Notes under the pieces: generated by a model | Databases searched by the model: none | Told to the model about the DNA's origin: nothing | What the model saw: the letters and a program-made list of their open reading frames with translations, nothing else | Part shown: piece by piece, positions 49,001 to 61,825 of the stretch | How positions within the stretch are numbered: position 1 is the first letter of the stretch | How the letters are laid out: every line of letters begins with the position of its first letter | Assembly: GCA_013399895.1 (NCBI GenBank) | Contig: VXBA01002855.1 | Span: 2,135,979-2,199,978, forward strand | Direction of reading: 5' to 3' | From: Serilophus lunatus | Taxonomy: Eukaryota; Chordata; Aves; Passeriformes; Eurylaimidae | Length of the DNA: 64,000 nucleotides | Translations under genes and position numbers: made by a program

Positions 49001-49555
49001 AAAGTCATGAGGTTACTGTTAAAAAGTGCAGATGTCGAAGATTAATGTACTCTTAGCATTCTTTTTAGGTTTACAATTTTGCAGTTCTTCTGGATAACAG
49101 GTTTTCAGACTTTCCTTACCCCATCAAAAGGAACAGAAAGCATTTTTTAAGAGAAAGCCAAGATTCCCATAGACCCAGAGTTTAGAGTTTAAAGAAAGCA
49201 ATCACCAAATATGGCAAGAAACTATGAGCTAGAGATGTTGAAATGCTATTATTATTATCTGCGCTCATCCTGTCTTTTCCAACAGGCTTCACACCAACCA
49301 CAAAACAGAGAAAATGCTCTCACCTAAGACAGGATGAATAAGCTTGTTACATTTTAAGAAGTGCCAGGCACCCACATCTCTGCTATCAGTGGGAAATGCA
49401 GGTGCTCTGAGAAAAAGATCCAGTTGTCACCTTTCTTCTGCTATTGAGTTGCCTTCTTGTTCACTCTTCAGGCAGGACAGAGTCCCATTGCTTTTCTGTG
49501 TAATAATAATGGAGAGTTGAGGCTGTTCTCTCCTAACTTTCTCTATGGGCTTAAA
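43023..49555. other. unique non-coding DNA, nothing firm recognised
   Basis: No gene is recognised and open frames are at most 96 codons. Near 43826-43885 the phrase 'cccagttggaaaagac' and the following bases hint at an antisense CR1 3' end, too short to be sure. No tandem array or RNA gene was seen. Confidence 0.4.
43826..43885 (-). repeat. possible antisense CR1 3'-end remnant
   Basis: 'tcatagggtcccagttgga' followed by 'aaagac' recalls the 'atagaatcccag...ttggaaaagacc' start of antisense CR1 tails, and 'catcacactga' could fit further on. The match is short and diverged; it may be chance. Confidence 0.25.
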
Positions 49556-49599
49556 CAGGGTCATTCAGCCTCCTTGGCAGGGTCATTCAGCCTCCTTGG
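49556..49599 (+). repeat. exact 22-bp tandem duplication
   Basis: The unit from CAGGGTCATT to CTCCTTGG (49556-49577) is repeated without a mismatch at 49578-49599. Perfect identity suggests a recent slippage event. Confidence 0.97.
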
Positions 49600-52500
49600 C
49601 AAGACATAAACTGAGTGCTCTGGGTTTATGGTCTGAAAGAGGGGTCTGGCTTAAATATCTTTTTACTTTTCCCAGTTTATTTTCCACAGAACCTAGGTTA
49701 TGGGAGAGAATGTATGAACATGTCTTGCCCCAGCACAAAGCCAGGATTAGCCTGTGTGAAGAATTACTTTCAGTTCTCTGTGAAGATTTTATTGCAAACA
49801 GCAACATGTGTTATGAGGTTTGGGTTCAGTAGGAGGGTGCCAGACTGTCCAGTTAGTTGCCCAAGCAGGTGTCTGAAGGGTAATCCTCAAAAAGCTCTTG
49901 TGTCACCCAGAGCAGGACTGTGCCATGATCTGACTGAAGCTGTCTCTCTTCTCTGGCTGTGGCAGAGCTAGGTCCACCACTTCTCTGACTGACTAGTCTA
50001 AAAGCTTTCCTTCACTGTCAAATGCTGAGTAAGGATTCTTGCTTCAGTTAGATGGAAAAAAAGTGATTTTGAGTCGTCCGATAGAAGGCAATGGTACCAA
50101 CCTACACAAATCTACCTCTGGTGGAGTACAACAAGAGGCTTGAAGAAAAATAAAATGGAAAGAGTATAGATGAAGCAATAGGAATTCCAGTGATCAGTGA
50201 CAGGTGTGAGTGTATCTCCATGCTAGGAAGGGGAATGGAGAGACCACACTTTGTCCTCTGCTAGACCTGCCCTGCTAATATATCCTCAGTAGTCCCACAA
50301 CTTGCAAACACCTGTAAACTACCAAAAGCTTAAAAGAAACATGGATTTCTCTCCCTGCTGGTCTTTCATTGAATGCAATTAAGGAGGAAGGACTGAAAGT
50401 AAGGCTTGTATATAACACCAGTCCAGATGAGTTCTTGTTATTTGATTTTTTTTTTCCTCTGTCACTTCATTCTGCGTGTTAAAGGTGCCAATTGTAAAAT
50501 TTTGTGCTACAGTGTGAGAACACTATTCACACCCATGGTAATGATCTTCCATTTCATTGGGCTGCACAGCTTTTAACTTCAAGTTAATACAGTATCGAGG
50601 TTTTATGTCTAACATTCTAAATGCCACTGCATGTTGATGAAAAGAAATTATATTGATGAAACAGTTAGGCAGTGATTAATATGATCCATAACTCAGAGTG
50701 ATGTAACAGCTCCAGCTTTCTATCCTACACAAAATGATGTCCAATTACTTGCTATTGATCAGATATTGCATTGCACAAAATGGGACGCCAGCACCAATTC
50801 ATTTCATCATGTTGAATTTCAGCCAGTATCAATGGATATTTGGCACGTGTTTTGCTGAAACATTTGTCTGCCATCACAGAACTGATGAACAGGTTGAGAG
50901 GGTTTTTTGTGAAAGGAGTGAGGAGGAGATAGGCAAGAAAAAGAAAAGAAATGTGCTAATTCTGCTTGTGAATTTGTGCTCCTACCTGGCACTGAAAGGG
51001 CAGGAATGCCTCCATGCACGTGCACATTTAATTCACACAAGTGTCTGCATGTCCCTTTTAGACATGTTAACATTCTGTACTATTCACTGCTTATTTTTTA
51101 TTGATACTCAAGTGAATAATTAAAGCCCAACAGCTACATAAAACCCACATAAATTGTCTTCAATATGTGAGTAATGCACCTCTGCTCAGGCACAGCTATT
51201 GTTATAAATAATGACCTAGAAATCCATGATTCATACTAGTGTGTATCAGTTCCTCACTCTGCATTTGTCTGTAGGAGACGTGCGTGCAAAAACTCGGGGA
51301 AATGGGGTGGAGGTACATAGATAAGATATCTACATACATAAGATCTCTTCAGCCCACTTTCCTAGGAAATTATCTTCTTGATTTTACATTTCTTCTTGGC
51401 TGTTAATGTACTATTTTCCCATCACTCATGCCATTATCTCTGAGCTTCTCTTTCCCTTATTTTAATTTTTACTGTTATTATTCCTGCCATTATTGATTTA
51501 CTTGTAACATTTGTTACACTCTCTTTTGAAACAAAACCCTCTCACAGAAGTGCCCATCACTATTAACCTCTCTGGCTAAGATCACCAGTCGTGTGCCTGC
51601 CACATGGAGTACTGCTAGGCCAAATGTAACAACATCTGCCACGCATTCAACAACTTCCTTTTGGATTCCTCACACTCTGTTTTCACTTCCAGCTCTGAGC
51701 AGGAGTGAGATATGTTCTGCTGTCTCTCAGATGCCAGAGTGCTGGGAATGTGCCATCCTTCTACTGCAAACTGGGTGAGCTTCAGAGACAGGCAAATTAA
51801 GCCAAGCACTACAATAGAAGTGGAGATGAGCTGTCCACAGCTTTCTTTTGGTGACCCTTCCAGACACCTTCTGCCATAGAACTTCTTTCCAGATCCTTGA
51901 AAAATACAGTGGCTGCAAAATTACAAATTATGGAGCTGTACGCTGCAAATGTTTACATATCTGCTTAATTTTATATGCTTGAATGTCCCTGAGGCTGCAT
52001 GAGGGTGTAAAATTAAGCGTACACTGAAGTTTTCATAGGCTCCAGCTTTCTACCTTGCAGAGCAGATGGCATCTCTGTAAGCTTTTTGGAACATTATATT
52101 TAGAAACAATTCCATTTGTTATTCAAATTACTTGTTTACTGGGCACAAACAGCATGGTTGGTATGTTGCAGATGTTGAGAAATGGTCCTCTTTTCCAAAA
52201 ACCTTGTGACTTCACTGGAGAGTGCCTACAGATACCTGAGCAGGACAACCTACCTGAGCTTCTTACTTGAGAATTTGGTTGGGTTTACCTGAAAGCATCA
52301 TTTATTTTCAAGATACTTCCCTCAATTCCACAGTAAAGTACACTAGTGCCTGTAGCAAATTTAGAAGGTATCCTAATGCACAGGCATTCTTTATGCTTTA
52401 AGTGTCTTAGGACAGAACAGTTGAACCATCTTTCTCTAAACTGATATCAAATATAAAAAGGAAAAATTTCTGAGATACAAAAAGTAGATTCAATAATTGT

Positions 52501-53099
52501 AAGAAAATTTGAATTTCTTTTCATTCCACGAGCACTTACACTTTTCTTAATCAGTTCTAGTGTACAGCAATAGTTAATTGGAAAAAGTAGATTAATAATC
52601 ACAGCTGTCCGCTCAATATTAAATTTTAAAAGCCAAAATATTTTCCTTCCTTACCCTTTTTTAGAATATTCTTTCCAAATTCAATTTCAAGTCCATGATC
52701 AAATTATAACTCAACATGTGTCCTGAGGAAGAAATATTCTTCTGCAATAATTCAGTGAATAAAGGATTCAAGGCACAATTCCCCTGGCAATACTTGTTTT
52801 GCAGTGGACAGTTTTCCCCAGCTGATCCTTGTACTTTGATTACACAGCTAAGAGACAGTTTTTCACGAGAGCAATCCTCACCATTTCCCCAAAACCAGAC
52901 CTCTTTGCAGTGTTTCAGAGTAGGTACACAGAAAACTGAGCAATCTCAAATCAGGAGACACTTCTGATTTATAGGTTTATACACTTATTTAATTAAAAGT
53001 ATCCCTCTCTTTTGAATCAAATGCCCAATACAGGATTAAGTTTCCCAATTATTCATAACTTGATCAATTTCATTATGATAGTTGAATACTCTCTTCTTC
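49600..53099. other. unique non-coding DNA, no gene recognised
   Basis: The longest open frame, 129 codons at 50734-51123, resembles no known protein. It sits next to a stretch (about 50480-50900) that looks like a candidate conserved non-coding element. An exon-like 44-base segment with good splice sites lies at 51731-51774 but is too short to support. Confidence 0.4.
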
Positions 53100-53471
53100 A
53101 GGATGAACAACCTGGAAAAGACAAGGCTCCTGGGAGACCTCATTGCACCCTTCCAGTACTTCAAGGGGATCTATAAAAATAAGAGAGAGTGACTTTTTAC
53201 ATGGGCAATGAGTGACAGGTCAATGGGGTACAGAGGAGACATTTAGAATAGATATCAGGAAGAAATTTTTTACTGTGAAGGTGGTGAGGCACTATAACAG
53301 GTTGCTGAGGGAAGTTGTGAATGCCTCATCCCCGAATGGGGACGAGGCTGGATGGGGCTCTGAGCAAACGTATCTAGTGAGTGGCATTCCTATCATTGCC
53401 TGAGATGTTGAAACTAAATAATATTTAGGGTCCCTTCCAAACCAGGCCATTTTATTATTCTATGATTCATG
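53100..53471 (+). repeat. CR1 LINE 3' fragment, sense
   Basis: This is a 5'-truncated CR1. Landmarks in order are 'gacctcattgca' (53137), 'gatatcaggaagaaatttttt' (near 53250-53270), 'actgtgaaggtggtgaggca' (near 53271-53290), 'aacaggttgctgagggaagtt' (near 53298), 'ggctggatggggctctgag' (near 53346), 'agggtcccttcca' (near 53427), and the final 'attattctatgattcatg'. CR1 elements lack poly-A tails and end with this octamer-like tail, which is the strongest sign that the DNA comes from a bird or close relative. No open reading frame of the element is left. Confidence 0.92.
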
Positions 53472-54203
53472 TCTCTGCACTGGACCACTAAGAAACTTAA
53501 CATCTCAAAATGCTTTCTACAATTTTATCTTTTGAAGAATTTATATCTGTGATGTAAGATGGTCAAAAAGAAGAGGAATGTCTGACTTTTTTTGACAATA
53601 GTTCTATTTGGCTTATTATGGCTTTTAATTTTTTTTATATTAGGAAGATTTTTTTAAAATCTCAGTTGACAGCAAACAGGTAAAAGAACGAAGAGGTATA
53701 AATCCAGCTACTGATTATCAGACTTTCAAAAGTGAAAGACAAAACCTTTAAAAGTCAGTAATGCTGATGAAAATCCTCCTGCAAATCTCTGAAACAAACA
53801 TCAAACAAATTTACATCTAAAACTTTTAATGTCTTCCCTCTTTTCCACCTCTAGCTTCAGTTTCATGTGTGGTTGTTTAAATGGGCAAACATGCTAGACA
53901 CACTGGCAACTACCCAGGCACTGCATGCTGCAACATTGAAGCTTCTTTTTCATCTTTGCTTGGTTAAAGTGATGTTCACATTTCACCTGAGAAGCCATCA
54001 TGGATGATTGTCTAACGTGCTCTGGAGTTTATGGCCAGGACTGGTCCCAGATCTTCTGTCTACTTAAGAGGGAGGATTGCATCTCAAGGAAAATATAATA
54101 TTGCCAATAAAGATAGTGAAAAAGAACAGATCAGCTCCCCTCCCAGAATTTTAGGTGTATTTAAAGCTAGCAACACTTAAAATCTTGATTCTGGCATTCT
54201 GTT
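53472..54203. other. unique spacer between two CR1 tails
   Basis: About 730 bases of AT-rich DNA separate two CR1 fragments whose 3' ends face each other. No gene or repeat is recognised. Confidence 0.5.
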
Positions 54204-54765
54204 AGAGAATCACAGTGTTGCAGAAGGGCTGAGTTTGGGAGACATCTATAGAGATCCCTCAGTCCTACTTCCTCCTGAAGGCTGAGTCAGCTGGAGCAGA
54301 CTGTATCCAGTCAGGTTTTTTAGTATCTCTAAGGATGCAGATTCCACAGCCTCTCTCAGCTTCTGCCAGTTCTCAGTATTTTTCCTTACGTTTATATGAA
54401 ATTCCTTGTATTTCATTTTGTGCCCACTGTCTCTTGTTCTGTCACTGGGTACAGCTGAGAAGAGTCAGAATCCATATTCCTTACCCCCTGCCACTCTCTG
54501 GAGTTTATAGACACTGATAAGATGCCCTTCAGTCTTCTCTTCTCTTGACTAAATAGTCCCAGCTCTCTCAGCCACTCCCCATATGGCAGATGCTCTCATT
54601 CCTCTGCCATCTCTTTGTCCCTGGACTCACTCCGTTATGCCTATGTACTCACTGTTTACTGAGGAGCCCAGAACTGGGCACAGCTGTGGTCTCAGCAGCG
54701 CTGAGGAGAGGGGAAGGGTCACTTCGCTTGATCTGCTGGAGAGCCTCTTCCTAATGCTAATAAGC
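54204..54765 (-). repeat. CR1 LINE 3' fragment, antisense
   Basis: The plus strand shows the reverse complement of a CR1 3' region. It starts with 'agaatcacag', then has 'ctccacagcctctctcagc'-like text (near 54341), 'tgtgcccactgtctcttgt' (54419), 'cagtcttctcttctcttga' (54531), 'cccagctctctcagccact' (54558), 'gagcccagaactgggcacag' (54663), and ends near 'cttcctaatgc'. The order and spacing match an antisense CR1 over about 560 bases. It is diverged and 5'-truncated. The 76-codon open frame inside it is not a gene. Confidence 0.92.
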
Positions 54766-57700
54766 CTCTCATTTCAAACTAAATCTCTTAAATTTTTAAG
54801 TTTTCTTCCATAACTGTGAAGAACGAATGCGAGGGAGGAAACAAGTAAGCAAGGAACAACAAAAAAAATCCCCAACCCCAAACACAAAAGCCCACAGCAG
54901 AAAGGGAAAACAGAGAATGTCGGACAAGCCCTTTGGGCCCAAGGCCAGGGCTCTAATAAGAAATGTATTGACACAAGACTTGTAATAACTTAAAGAGCTG
55001 CTACTGCAGATGTTGCCATTTAGCCACCCCTGGCTTTGATTGCACCATTTCTTGTATGGAACAGGATCAGGCATTCGAGGCACAGCTGACACCAGCTATG
55101 CTGTTCCTCGTTCTTCTCTGCACTCCAAACTTCCCTTAGCCTAAAGGAAGTCCAGAGTCATTTATTTGCCCTCGGGTATTTGAGCCTGTGGCCCTTGTCC
55201 TAGGCAGGTCTAAGAGAATCCGAGAGAAGAGTTTGGCCTTAAGCTGTAGGTATCATGGAGATACTGAAGGAAGGATGGATGCTGCAATCACTTCATCTAG
55301 AGAACCAAGCAAATAAGGAAGTGACATTGGAGGAGCAGAACTGGGGGACAACAGAGAGAAAAACATTATTTAGCTAACACATGATCCATTGCAGTAAGAA
55401 ACGTCACCATTCCGAGAGGCTTTCCGATATTTATAAAAATGCAATAATAGGCTTAAGTGAAAAATGGCATGAGGGTAGGCGTCATGTGATGTCTGTGATA
55501 AGAGAAATGTGTAATTGAGCTGGAGTGGAGGTTAAGGCTCTCCCTGCACATGGAGTGCTATTACATTCTTTTCCACTTGGATACCCTCTCCAAGCACACT
55601 AATCCATGGATCTGGAGAAGCATAATCTACTGACATCCAATTTTCTGTGATACTTTTTTTCCTGGATAAGCCAATTTGTTGACTGAGAGGTGTGGGTGTT
55701 AACTCTTTCCTGGTTAAATGGACTTCAAGAATTAAAGATGAGTTTGTTCACAAGCAATGAGCAAGACTGTGTTTCCACCTGTATTCCTGATGACATGAAT
55801 AAGTTTCCCTAGGTGGACATTAGAGATAATAGAGATTAGATTACTGCTGCAGGTAACATACAGGTAAAGGAACAAGCACCCACACTCAAAATTAGCTGAA
55901 GCAAAGAGAGAGCACTAAGCTAGAATGTTTTTACTCAGATCCATGTTCAGATCTATGCCCTGGAGGACAAATACGGAATTGTAGGCAAAGCCCAATTCAA
56001 ACACAGATATCCCTTGCTCTTACAAGATGAATGCATTCCTTTTTCCAACCACAAATGCCTTGAAGCTAGGATAAAAAAGGCCATTGTACTTTGCTGGTGC
56101 TCACTCTTCCTGGTGCTGACAAAGCTGCATTGTTCTCCCCAGGAGGAGGAGAAGGAAGACTGGGGATCAGGGTGTGGCCAGCACAGCCTCACAGGGAGCG
56201 TTGAGGGTTGTTTGCATCCAGTCACTTCTTTGCAAGCTGCAATGAAAATTTTGCAGCTGCTATTGTAGTGGAGAGAATTTGGATCGTAGCTGGTATATTA
56301 ATACTGCACTCTTCATCCTTACAGTGGGTATTAGAAAACAGTTTTGTCATTTTAAAATGGCTTGATGTATTTAATGGAGGGATCTGTGTGGTGACATTGC
56401 CTGTGCAAGCAGGGGCTTGAGTCAGTGACTTGGTTCTTTCATTCCTTGACCAGTGTTTGGCAGATCTTCCTTCTTAAATCGTGCCTGCCTTCTGGAAAGG
56501 ACATGCAGATGTAGTCTGTGGGGAAGTGAGGTGTCTCCTGCAAAGTCAGTTAGGTGCAATTGGCCTATCTCTGGCACTCAGAGAAGTAGCCCAAGAAGCA
56601 TTCCTGCCTCTGGCCAGGCCTGATGAATGTCAGTGTAGAAGTCTGTTGAGTGCTGTGTGACAGCACTTTGCATTATCTCCCTCAGAAACCTCAGGACTTG
56701 TTTTGAAGTTGAATTTGTGTGGACAAGGTTTCTCCCACACTTTATATCTGCAGGAAGAAAGACATGTTTAAAGGGAGCCGAGAAGGAAAAGCACAGTGAT
56801 GGGATAAGGGAAGATGTGCTAGAGGCTTTTGTTACAAGTACAGAGAGACCTATTTTGTCACTAGCTGCTCTGCTGACCTACAGGCTCTGGATATCCTAAT
56901 TCACACTGGTACACAGTTTGATCCAGCTGCAGACATGACAGATAACCATAACCATCCTCACCAGGGAAAAGGAGCACCCATGAACTGGACTTCTCTTCTA
57001 ACCTCTATCTCCAACGTGGCTGAGTTAATCTGTGTAGAGTGACATTCTCCAAAACATACTTGCTCATTAAAATCTCTTGTAGCTAGTTCCTTTCCAAAAG
57101 AAAGTAGCATTTCTATAACCTTCCTTTAAAAACACGTTCACATCTCCTGTTTGGTTAATGTCTGGCTGGGTTTTCCCCTTGTATGTTAACCCCAGTCACC
57201 TGATAAAAAGGAATTAATATTCAGATGGGAATTAATGAATCCCACTTCCTCTCACTGAAGCCAGACAGAACAATTTCAGTAATGACTTGCAAAATGGTCA
57301 TTATTTTAATGTGTAGAACAAGGACATTGACTTGCATTGCCAAAGGGCATGTATCCTACTCTGTTGGGGTTGTACTTTTCCCTTCCATCTCGAGTGACCC
57401 CAATCCCAGTATGGACAGCCAGAACAAGACAAACTGCCTCCAGTTTCCTCCACATCCCCCTCCTGTCTTTCTGTGCAGAGATCAGACCCAACCTTCTCTG
57501 TTCCTCGTTTGTTCATGGCGTCTCTCCCATCTCTCAGCAGACCTATTTCCCCTCCATCCATAACAGGGCCAAGCCCATGTTTTTTCTCCAGCTCTTGAAT
57601 CATGACTTTGTGATGGATCACTCTTTAGCCCAGCAGATTTTCCCCTTTTCAGTTCATACCTTTTCCTGCTTCAGGTCCCTAGCCCAGAGAAATGTCTATC

Positions 57701-58932
57701 TCACTCCTGAAGGTTTCCTGCCTTGGAGGTTAGTCAATTTGTGCAGAGCACAAGTATGTCATGGAGCACACAAGTATTGATGCTTCATCTAACATTTGAA
57801 GTCATCAGGAGTCAAAAGAAGGAGCAAATCAGGGAAGGAATAAGTCATGTTTGTGGAGTCTTTTCCTTTTCAATGAACAGCAGACCCAGCCCTCGACTGC
57901 ATGCCTGCTTTCCCCCTTCCAGGGTGTAAGGGGGGCAGGCTGAAATTTCAGTGCTAAGTCCATCCCATGAGGATGCTGTGCTAACTCTTGGTGGGGGAGG
58001 GGCTCGTAATTCTTGCCTGCCTGAAGTTCCTAGTTCTGCTTATTTAAAATTAAATGCCTACTTTCCCATCATGCTTACATGATGGCTTTTTGTCCCTCAC
58101 AGTTTACTGCTCACTCTCCACCTCCAGCCCTGCACAGGAGACATACACACATCAGTTTGCTCAATGTAAAATCCCAGCTGGAGAAACTACTGTCAGATCA
58201 GGCAGATGAATGCAAGAAAGCATTTGCTGCTCTTCGTTTCCTCCTCTGTCTATCTGTGTGCCATCCTGCCTGGCTCAGGAGGGCAGAGGCAGCTACTGAT
58301 GAAAAGAATGAGACAGATTTTCTTTATTATTCCATCAGGACAGGAGACAGTGAAGCATTTGACATGAGAAAGCATCCCTTGAGGTGGCTGAGGCCTGGCT
58401 GGGCTGACACAGTTATGCTTCTCATGAGGAAAAAAACGGAGCAGAAAATAGGGTTGTTGGTAGTTGATGCAGTCGATGAAGAAAAAGGCTTAGCCTGCTG
58501 TTTCCTTTCTCTTCATTTCCATACTCATTTGTTAAGGTGGATGGCAACATGTCAGTTTGCATCTGGTCACTTTGGGGTTTCTTTTATCCAAGCATGTCCT
58601 TGTCCAGCAGCATCCAGAAAGACAAGGTGGCAGTAGTTGCAATTCTTTATCTTTACACAACAGTTTTCAGGAAAAGGAGCTGGGGTCAAGAACCCAACAC
58701 CAGATGCATCCGTTGCAAAAAGTCAGTACTGAAGTCAAAGGAGCTGTGCAAGATTTGCACTGCTTATCTGAGATCAGAATATGGACATTCATTATAGATA
58801 AAAAACCCCATCTCTTTCTGCTAAGCCAGACAGCTGGTCAAAATTGCACAAACATGTTGCAATCAAAACACATCTCAATAGCTGTGATTTTTTTTGCCTG
58901 TGGCCATGCCTGGATGTCACCTCTAAGGGGCA
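54766..58932. other. unique non-coding DNA, no gene recognised
   Basis: Open frames up to 185 codons (58079-58636) resemble no protein known to me and show no domain or coding signature I can name. Frames overlap in several phases near 57.2-57.8 and 58.0-59.0 kb, where stops are locally sparse. The block about 55380-55760 may be a conserved non-coding element. Confidence 0.4.
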
Positions 58933-58947
58933 GTGTGTGTGTGTGTG
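58933..58947 (+). repeat. short GT microsatellite
   Basis: Seven and a half uninterrupted GT units. Confidence 0.9.
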
Positions 58948-59810
58948 CATCGCGTGGCTGGGATCAGCCGGGCAGGGAGAACCGACTGCCGACATCATTC
59001 CGCAGGGTCAAGTTGTTTTCCTGGCTGAGAAACAAGACATAATACATAAAGTTGCTTTAAGGATAAGAATAGCAAACATGCTGTATAAATAATGTAAGGC
59101 AAGAAGAAAGTCCAGCATTGTTTAGAATATTTCATGAGGAATATTTTATTGTTGTTAATTGAGGGGTAGAGATTGATCACTGAGAAATCTAGTTCATTAC
59201 TTAACAAAACCTGGATAAATGGTGTGTCATCTCTCTCTTCTGCTTAGCATTCTCCTTCTGAAACCTTTCTGCTTATGGGAAAAAGAAAAAAAAAGGCATT
59301 TCAAAACAGATACAAAGTGATGCCCCAGGACCTCCCTTCCATTCCCACATAAATACATTATAAAACAGAGGCAGACAGGATATAATGCTCTCTCTCCCTC
59401 CCTCCTTTTATTTTACTGCCTACCAACATTTTGAAGTTCCTGTTGAACCTTAGCATGTAAACCAGGGGGCCAGAAATGAGGAAGGGAGGAATCCGTCCTG
59501 CTGTGCTCCATAGTCCCTTCTCTTAGGACCTGCCATGGTTCCATGCAGCAAAGAATTAGGATGCTGAGCGCTCCAAGCAGGTTGCAGCACTGCTGTCAGC
59601 TCCTTTACCGAGAAGCCCTGCCAGCTATCGATCCAGCACGGGGAGTCACCTCAGCGCAACTGTGCCCAGGGCCTGATTCTCACCAGCAGGACAGTTTTGA
59701 TAACAAGGATGCCTACGTGAGGTGCTTAAAAAAGATATTTGCTGTTAATTTGTTGGGGAAAGAACCAGGGAGAAGTGAAAATCCAGCACATTATGCTAAT
59801 TTCCCCGCCT

Positions 59811-59821
59811 CCCCCCCCCCN
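59811..59821. other. C10 run with an ambiguous base
   Basis: Ten C residues are followed by one N at 59821. The true run length is unresolved; a homopolymer is a typical cause of such an ambiguity. Confidence 0.95.
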
Positions 59822-61806
59822 GCTTTAAACAGAAATACTACTAGAATTAAAATAACAAGAGACTAACTTGGACCTATACTGGGATGCTGATTATATCTAA
59901 CGCATTGCAGCCACCCTTTGCTGTCTGTGCAATATTCATTTTCCAATTATCAGCACCAGACGAGTAAAGTAAAAGGGCATTGGCTCTAACCTTGTTTTTT
60001 TCATGCTGGATCCAATCTCAGCAGCCACAGAAACAAGTGAGAGGGTTCCATCAGTCAGCAAACTATCCCTAAACCACTGAAACAACACTGTGATGGCATT
60101 GGGCAGGACCAAGTTGGATGGATACAGAAGAAGCAGGACTCTCCAGAAACACAAAAGATATGCTGAGTCTCCCATCCCCACAGCTGCAGAGATATCAGCC
60201 CTAGACTAGAGTCACGCAGGACCACATATGTCCCTGGGTAAGAATTACATGGCCTGATCTTGTAACAGCACAGTAATTTTTAAATGAATCTTGATTTTAC
60301 TAGCTGTGTTTCAAAAAATCCCCCAAATTTGAATTATCTCCATTTGGTATTTATTCTCAATGAAACATCTTGATTTTAGGTTATCAGCAAGACATTTTTA
60401 TTTCTGAAATTCCATTTTATTTTAATTTTGTTTACACAATGTCATGATCAGCCAAACTGCTTGAATCTAAATTTTCATTGAACTCAATCCAAACTTTCTT
60501 TTACTCTTCAGTTTAGCAACGTTTTTTACCTAATGCCAGCCTGAAAGCATTTTCACCCAAATTTTTCCCACTGGAACTGCTAATACATTAAAGAACAACT
60601 ATAGCTTCAGTATAACTATAGCTTTCCCTTCTGCACCTACCAGTCACTCAAGCATAGCTGATGTTTTGCAGAGTTGAGGTTTTATTAGGTCTCCAAGACA
60701 GACCCTGTCCCTGGACATCTCCTGATACCAGGGGCTCCCAGCACTCTGCAGGACACCACACAAGAAAGAGCATTGGGATTTCTTTTTAAATGGCATCAGC
60801 TCATTCTTTTTTAGATTTTTCAGTGCTCTGCAATACAGTTCATTAACAACTGCTTGTGTAAACATTTGAGAGATGACTGCCTGTTTGTGTGGATAATAAT
60901 ATGTGAGACTTGGTTATGAGCAATTTTTTGAGGTTTTAGCATTCTTGGTTTTTTATTCTTTCTTTTCTGAATTTCTATAAGGCTTTAATGAAAATCAGGC
61001 CTAATTAAGACTGAGAATGGGTTTTTTTGTCTGTACAGTGATTATTGCAAAGTAAACCCCAGGGTTGTACGGGAGAACAGCTTATTAAGAAGAAATCAAA
61101 GTATTTGGATAGTTTTTCTACATATGTCTTGTTCTGCAAAATATTCCTACAACACCAAGGGAAATCCCTGTCTCTGAGCAGCAGCATATGTGTGTTATTG
61201 CAGCCATGCTTACAGAAAGATTTACTTTGACTGTCCTTCTTTGGACCTCATATGGTTTCTGAAACATCCAGAGTAGAAGCTGCTGCTCAGAAGCCACAAA
61301 ATGTGACCTGCTGTGTCACTTTAAATTTTATGTCTAAGGTGAGGTGGGGATCTGGTCCCTGAGTGGGAAGGGGCAGTATGTTTCCCTGCCTTGTCCTGAC
61401 TTCCCCTACCTTCCATAGGTGTTCCCTGGCACCACTGAGTCCCTGGAAGTGGGATGACTTCTCCTTGATGGGCTGCTTTGTCTCTGCTGAGGAGCGGTCC
61501 TGCATGCACCCCACGATCCTCCGATGGCATGTTAGTTTTTATGCCTGTCCCTCTGCACCAACTGTACAGAGAGACTCCAAAACCAGCAGCACTGGAAATC
61601 AGGCACACCATGAATCTTATCATATATTTTTTGAGCCTGGATGCTATATTAGGCAGGTAAGTTTGCTTTCAATCTCACAGTTGGCTGTTTGGATACACCT
61701 CCAGCTGCCTCATCATAGAATGGCAACACTGACACTTTATTGTGCTTTTTAGAAACGAGTGAAGTCAAATGGTTACAAATAATTTGAACTTTGGGAAGCA
61801 AAATCC

Positions 61807-61825
61807 TTTTTTTTTTTTTTTTTTT
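61807..61825 (+). repeat. poly-T run (19 T)
   Basis: Nineteen uninterrupted T residues. On the minus strand this is poly-A, but no AATAAA or recognisable retrocopy body lies upstream on that strand, so it is recorded as a homopolymer only. Confidence 0.9.

Noticed and set aside
58079..58636. 185-codon open frame on the plus strand
   Set aside because: No recognisable domain or homologue, no promoter or splice context, and overlapping open frames in other phases. I could not exclude a gene, but nothing supports one; a translated search would decide.
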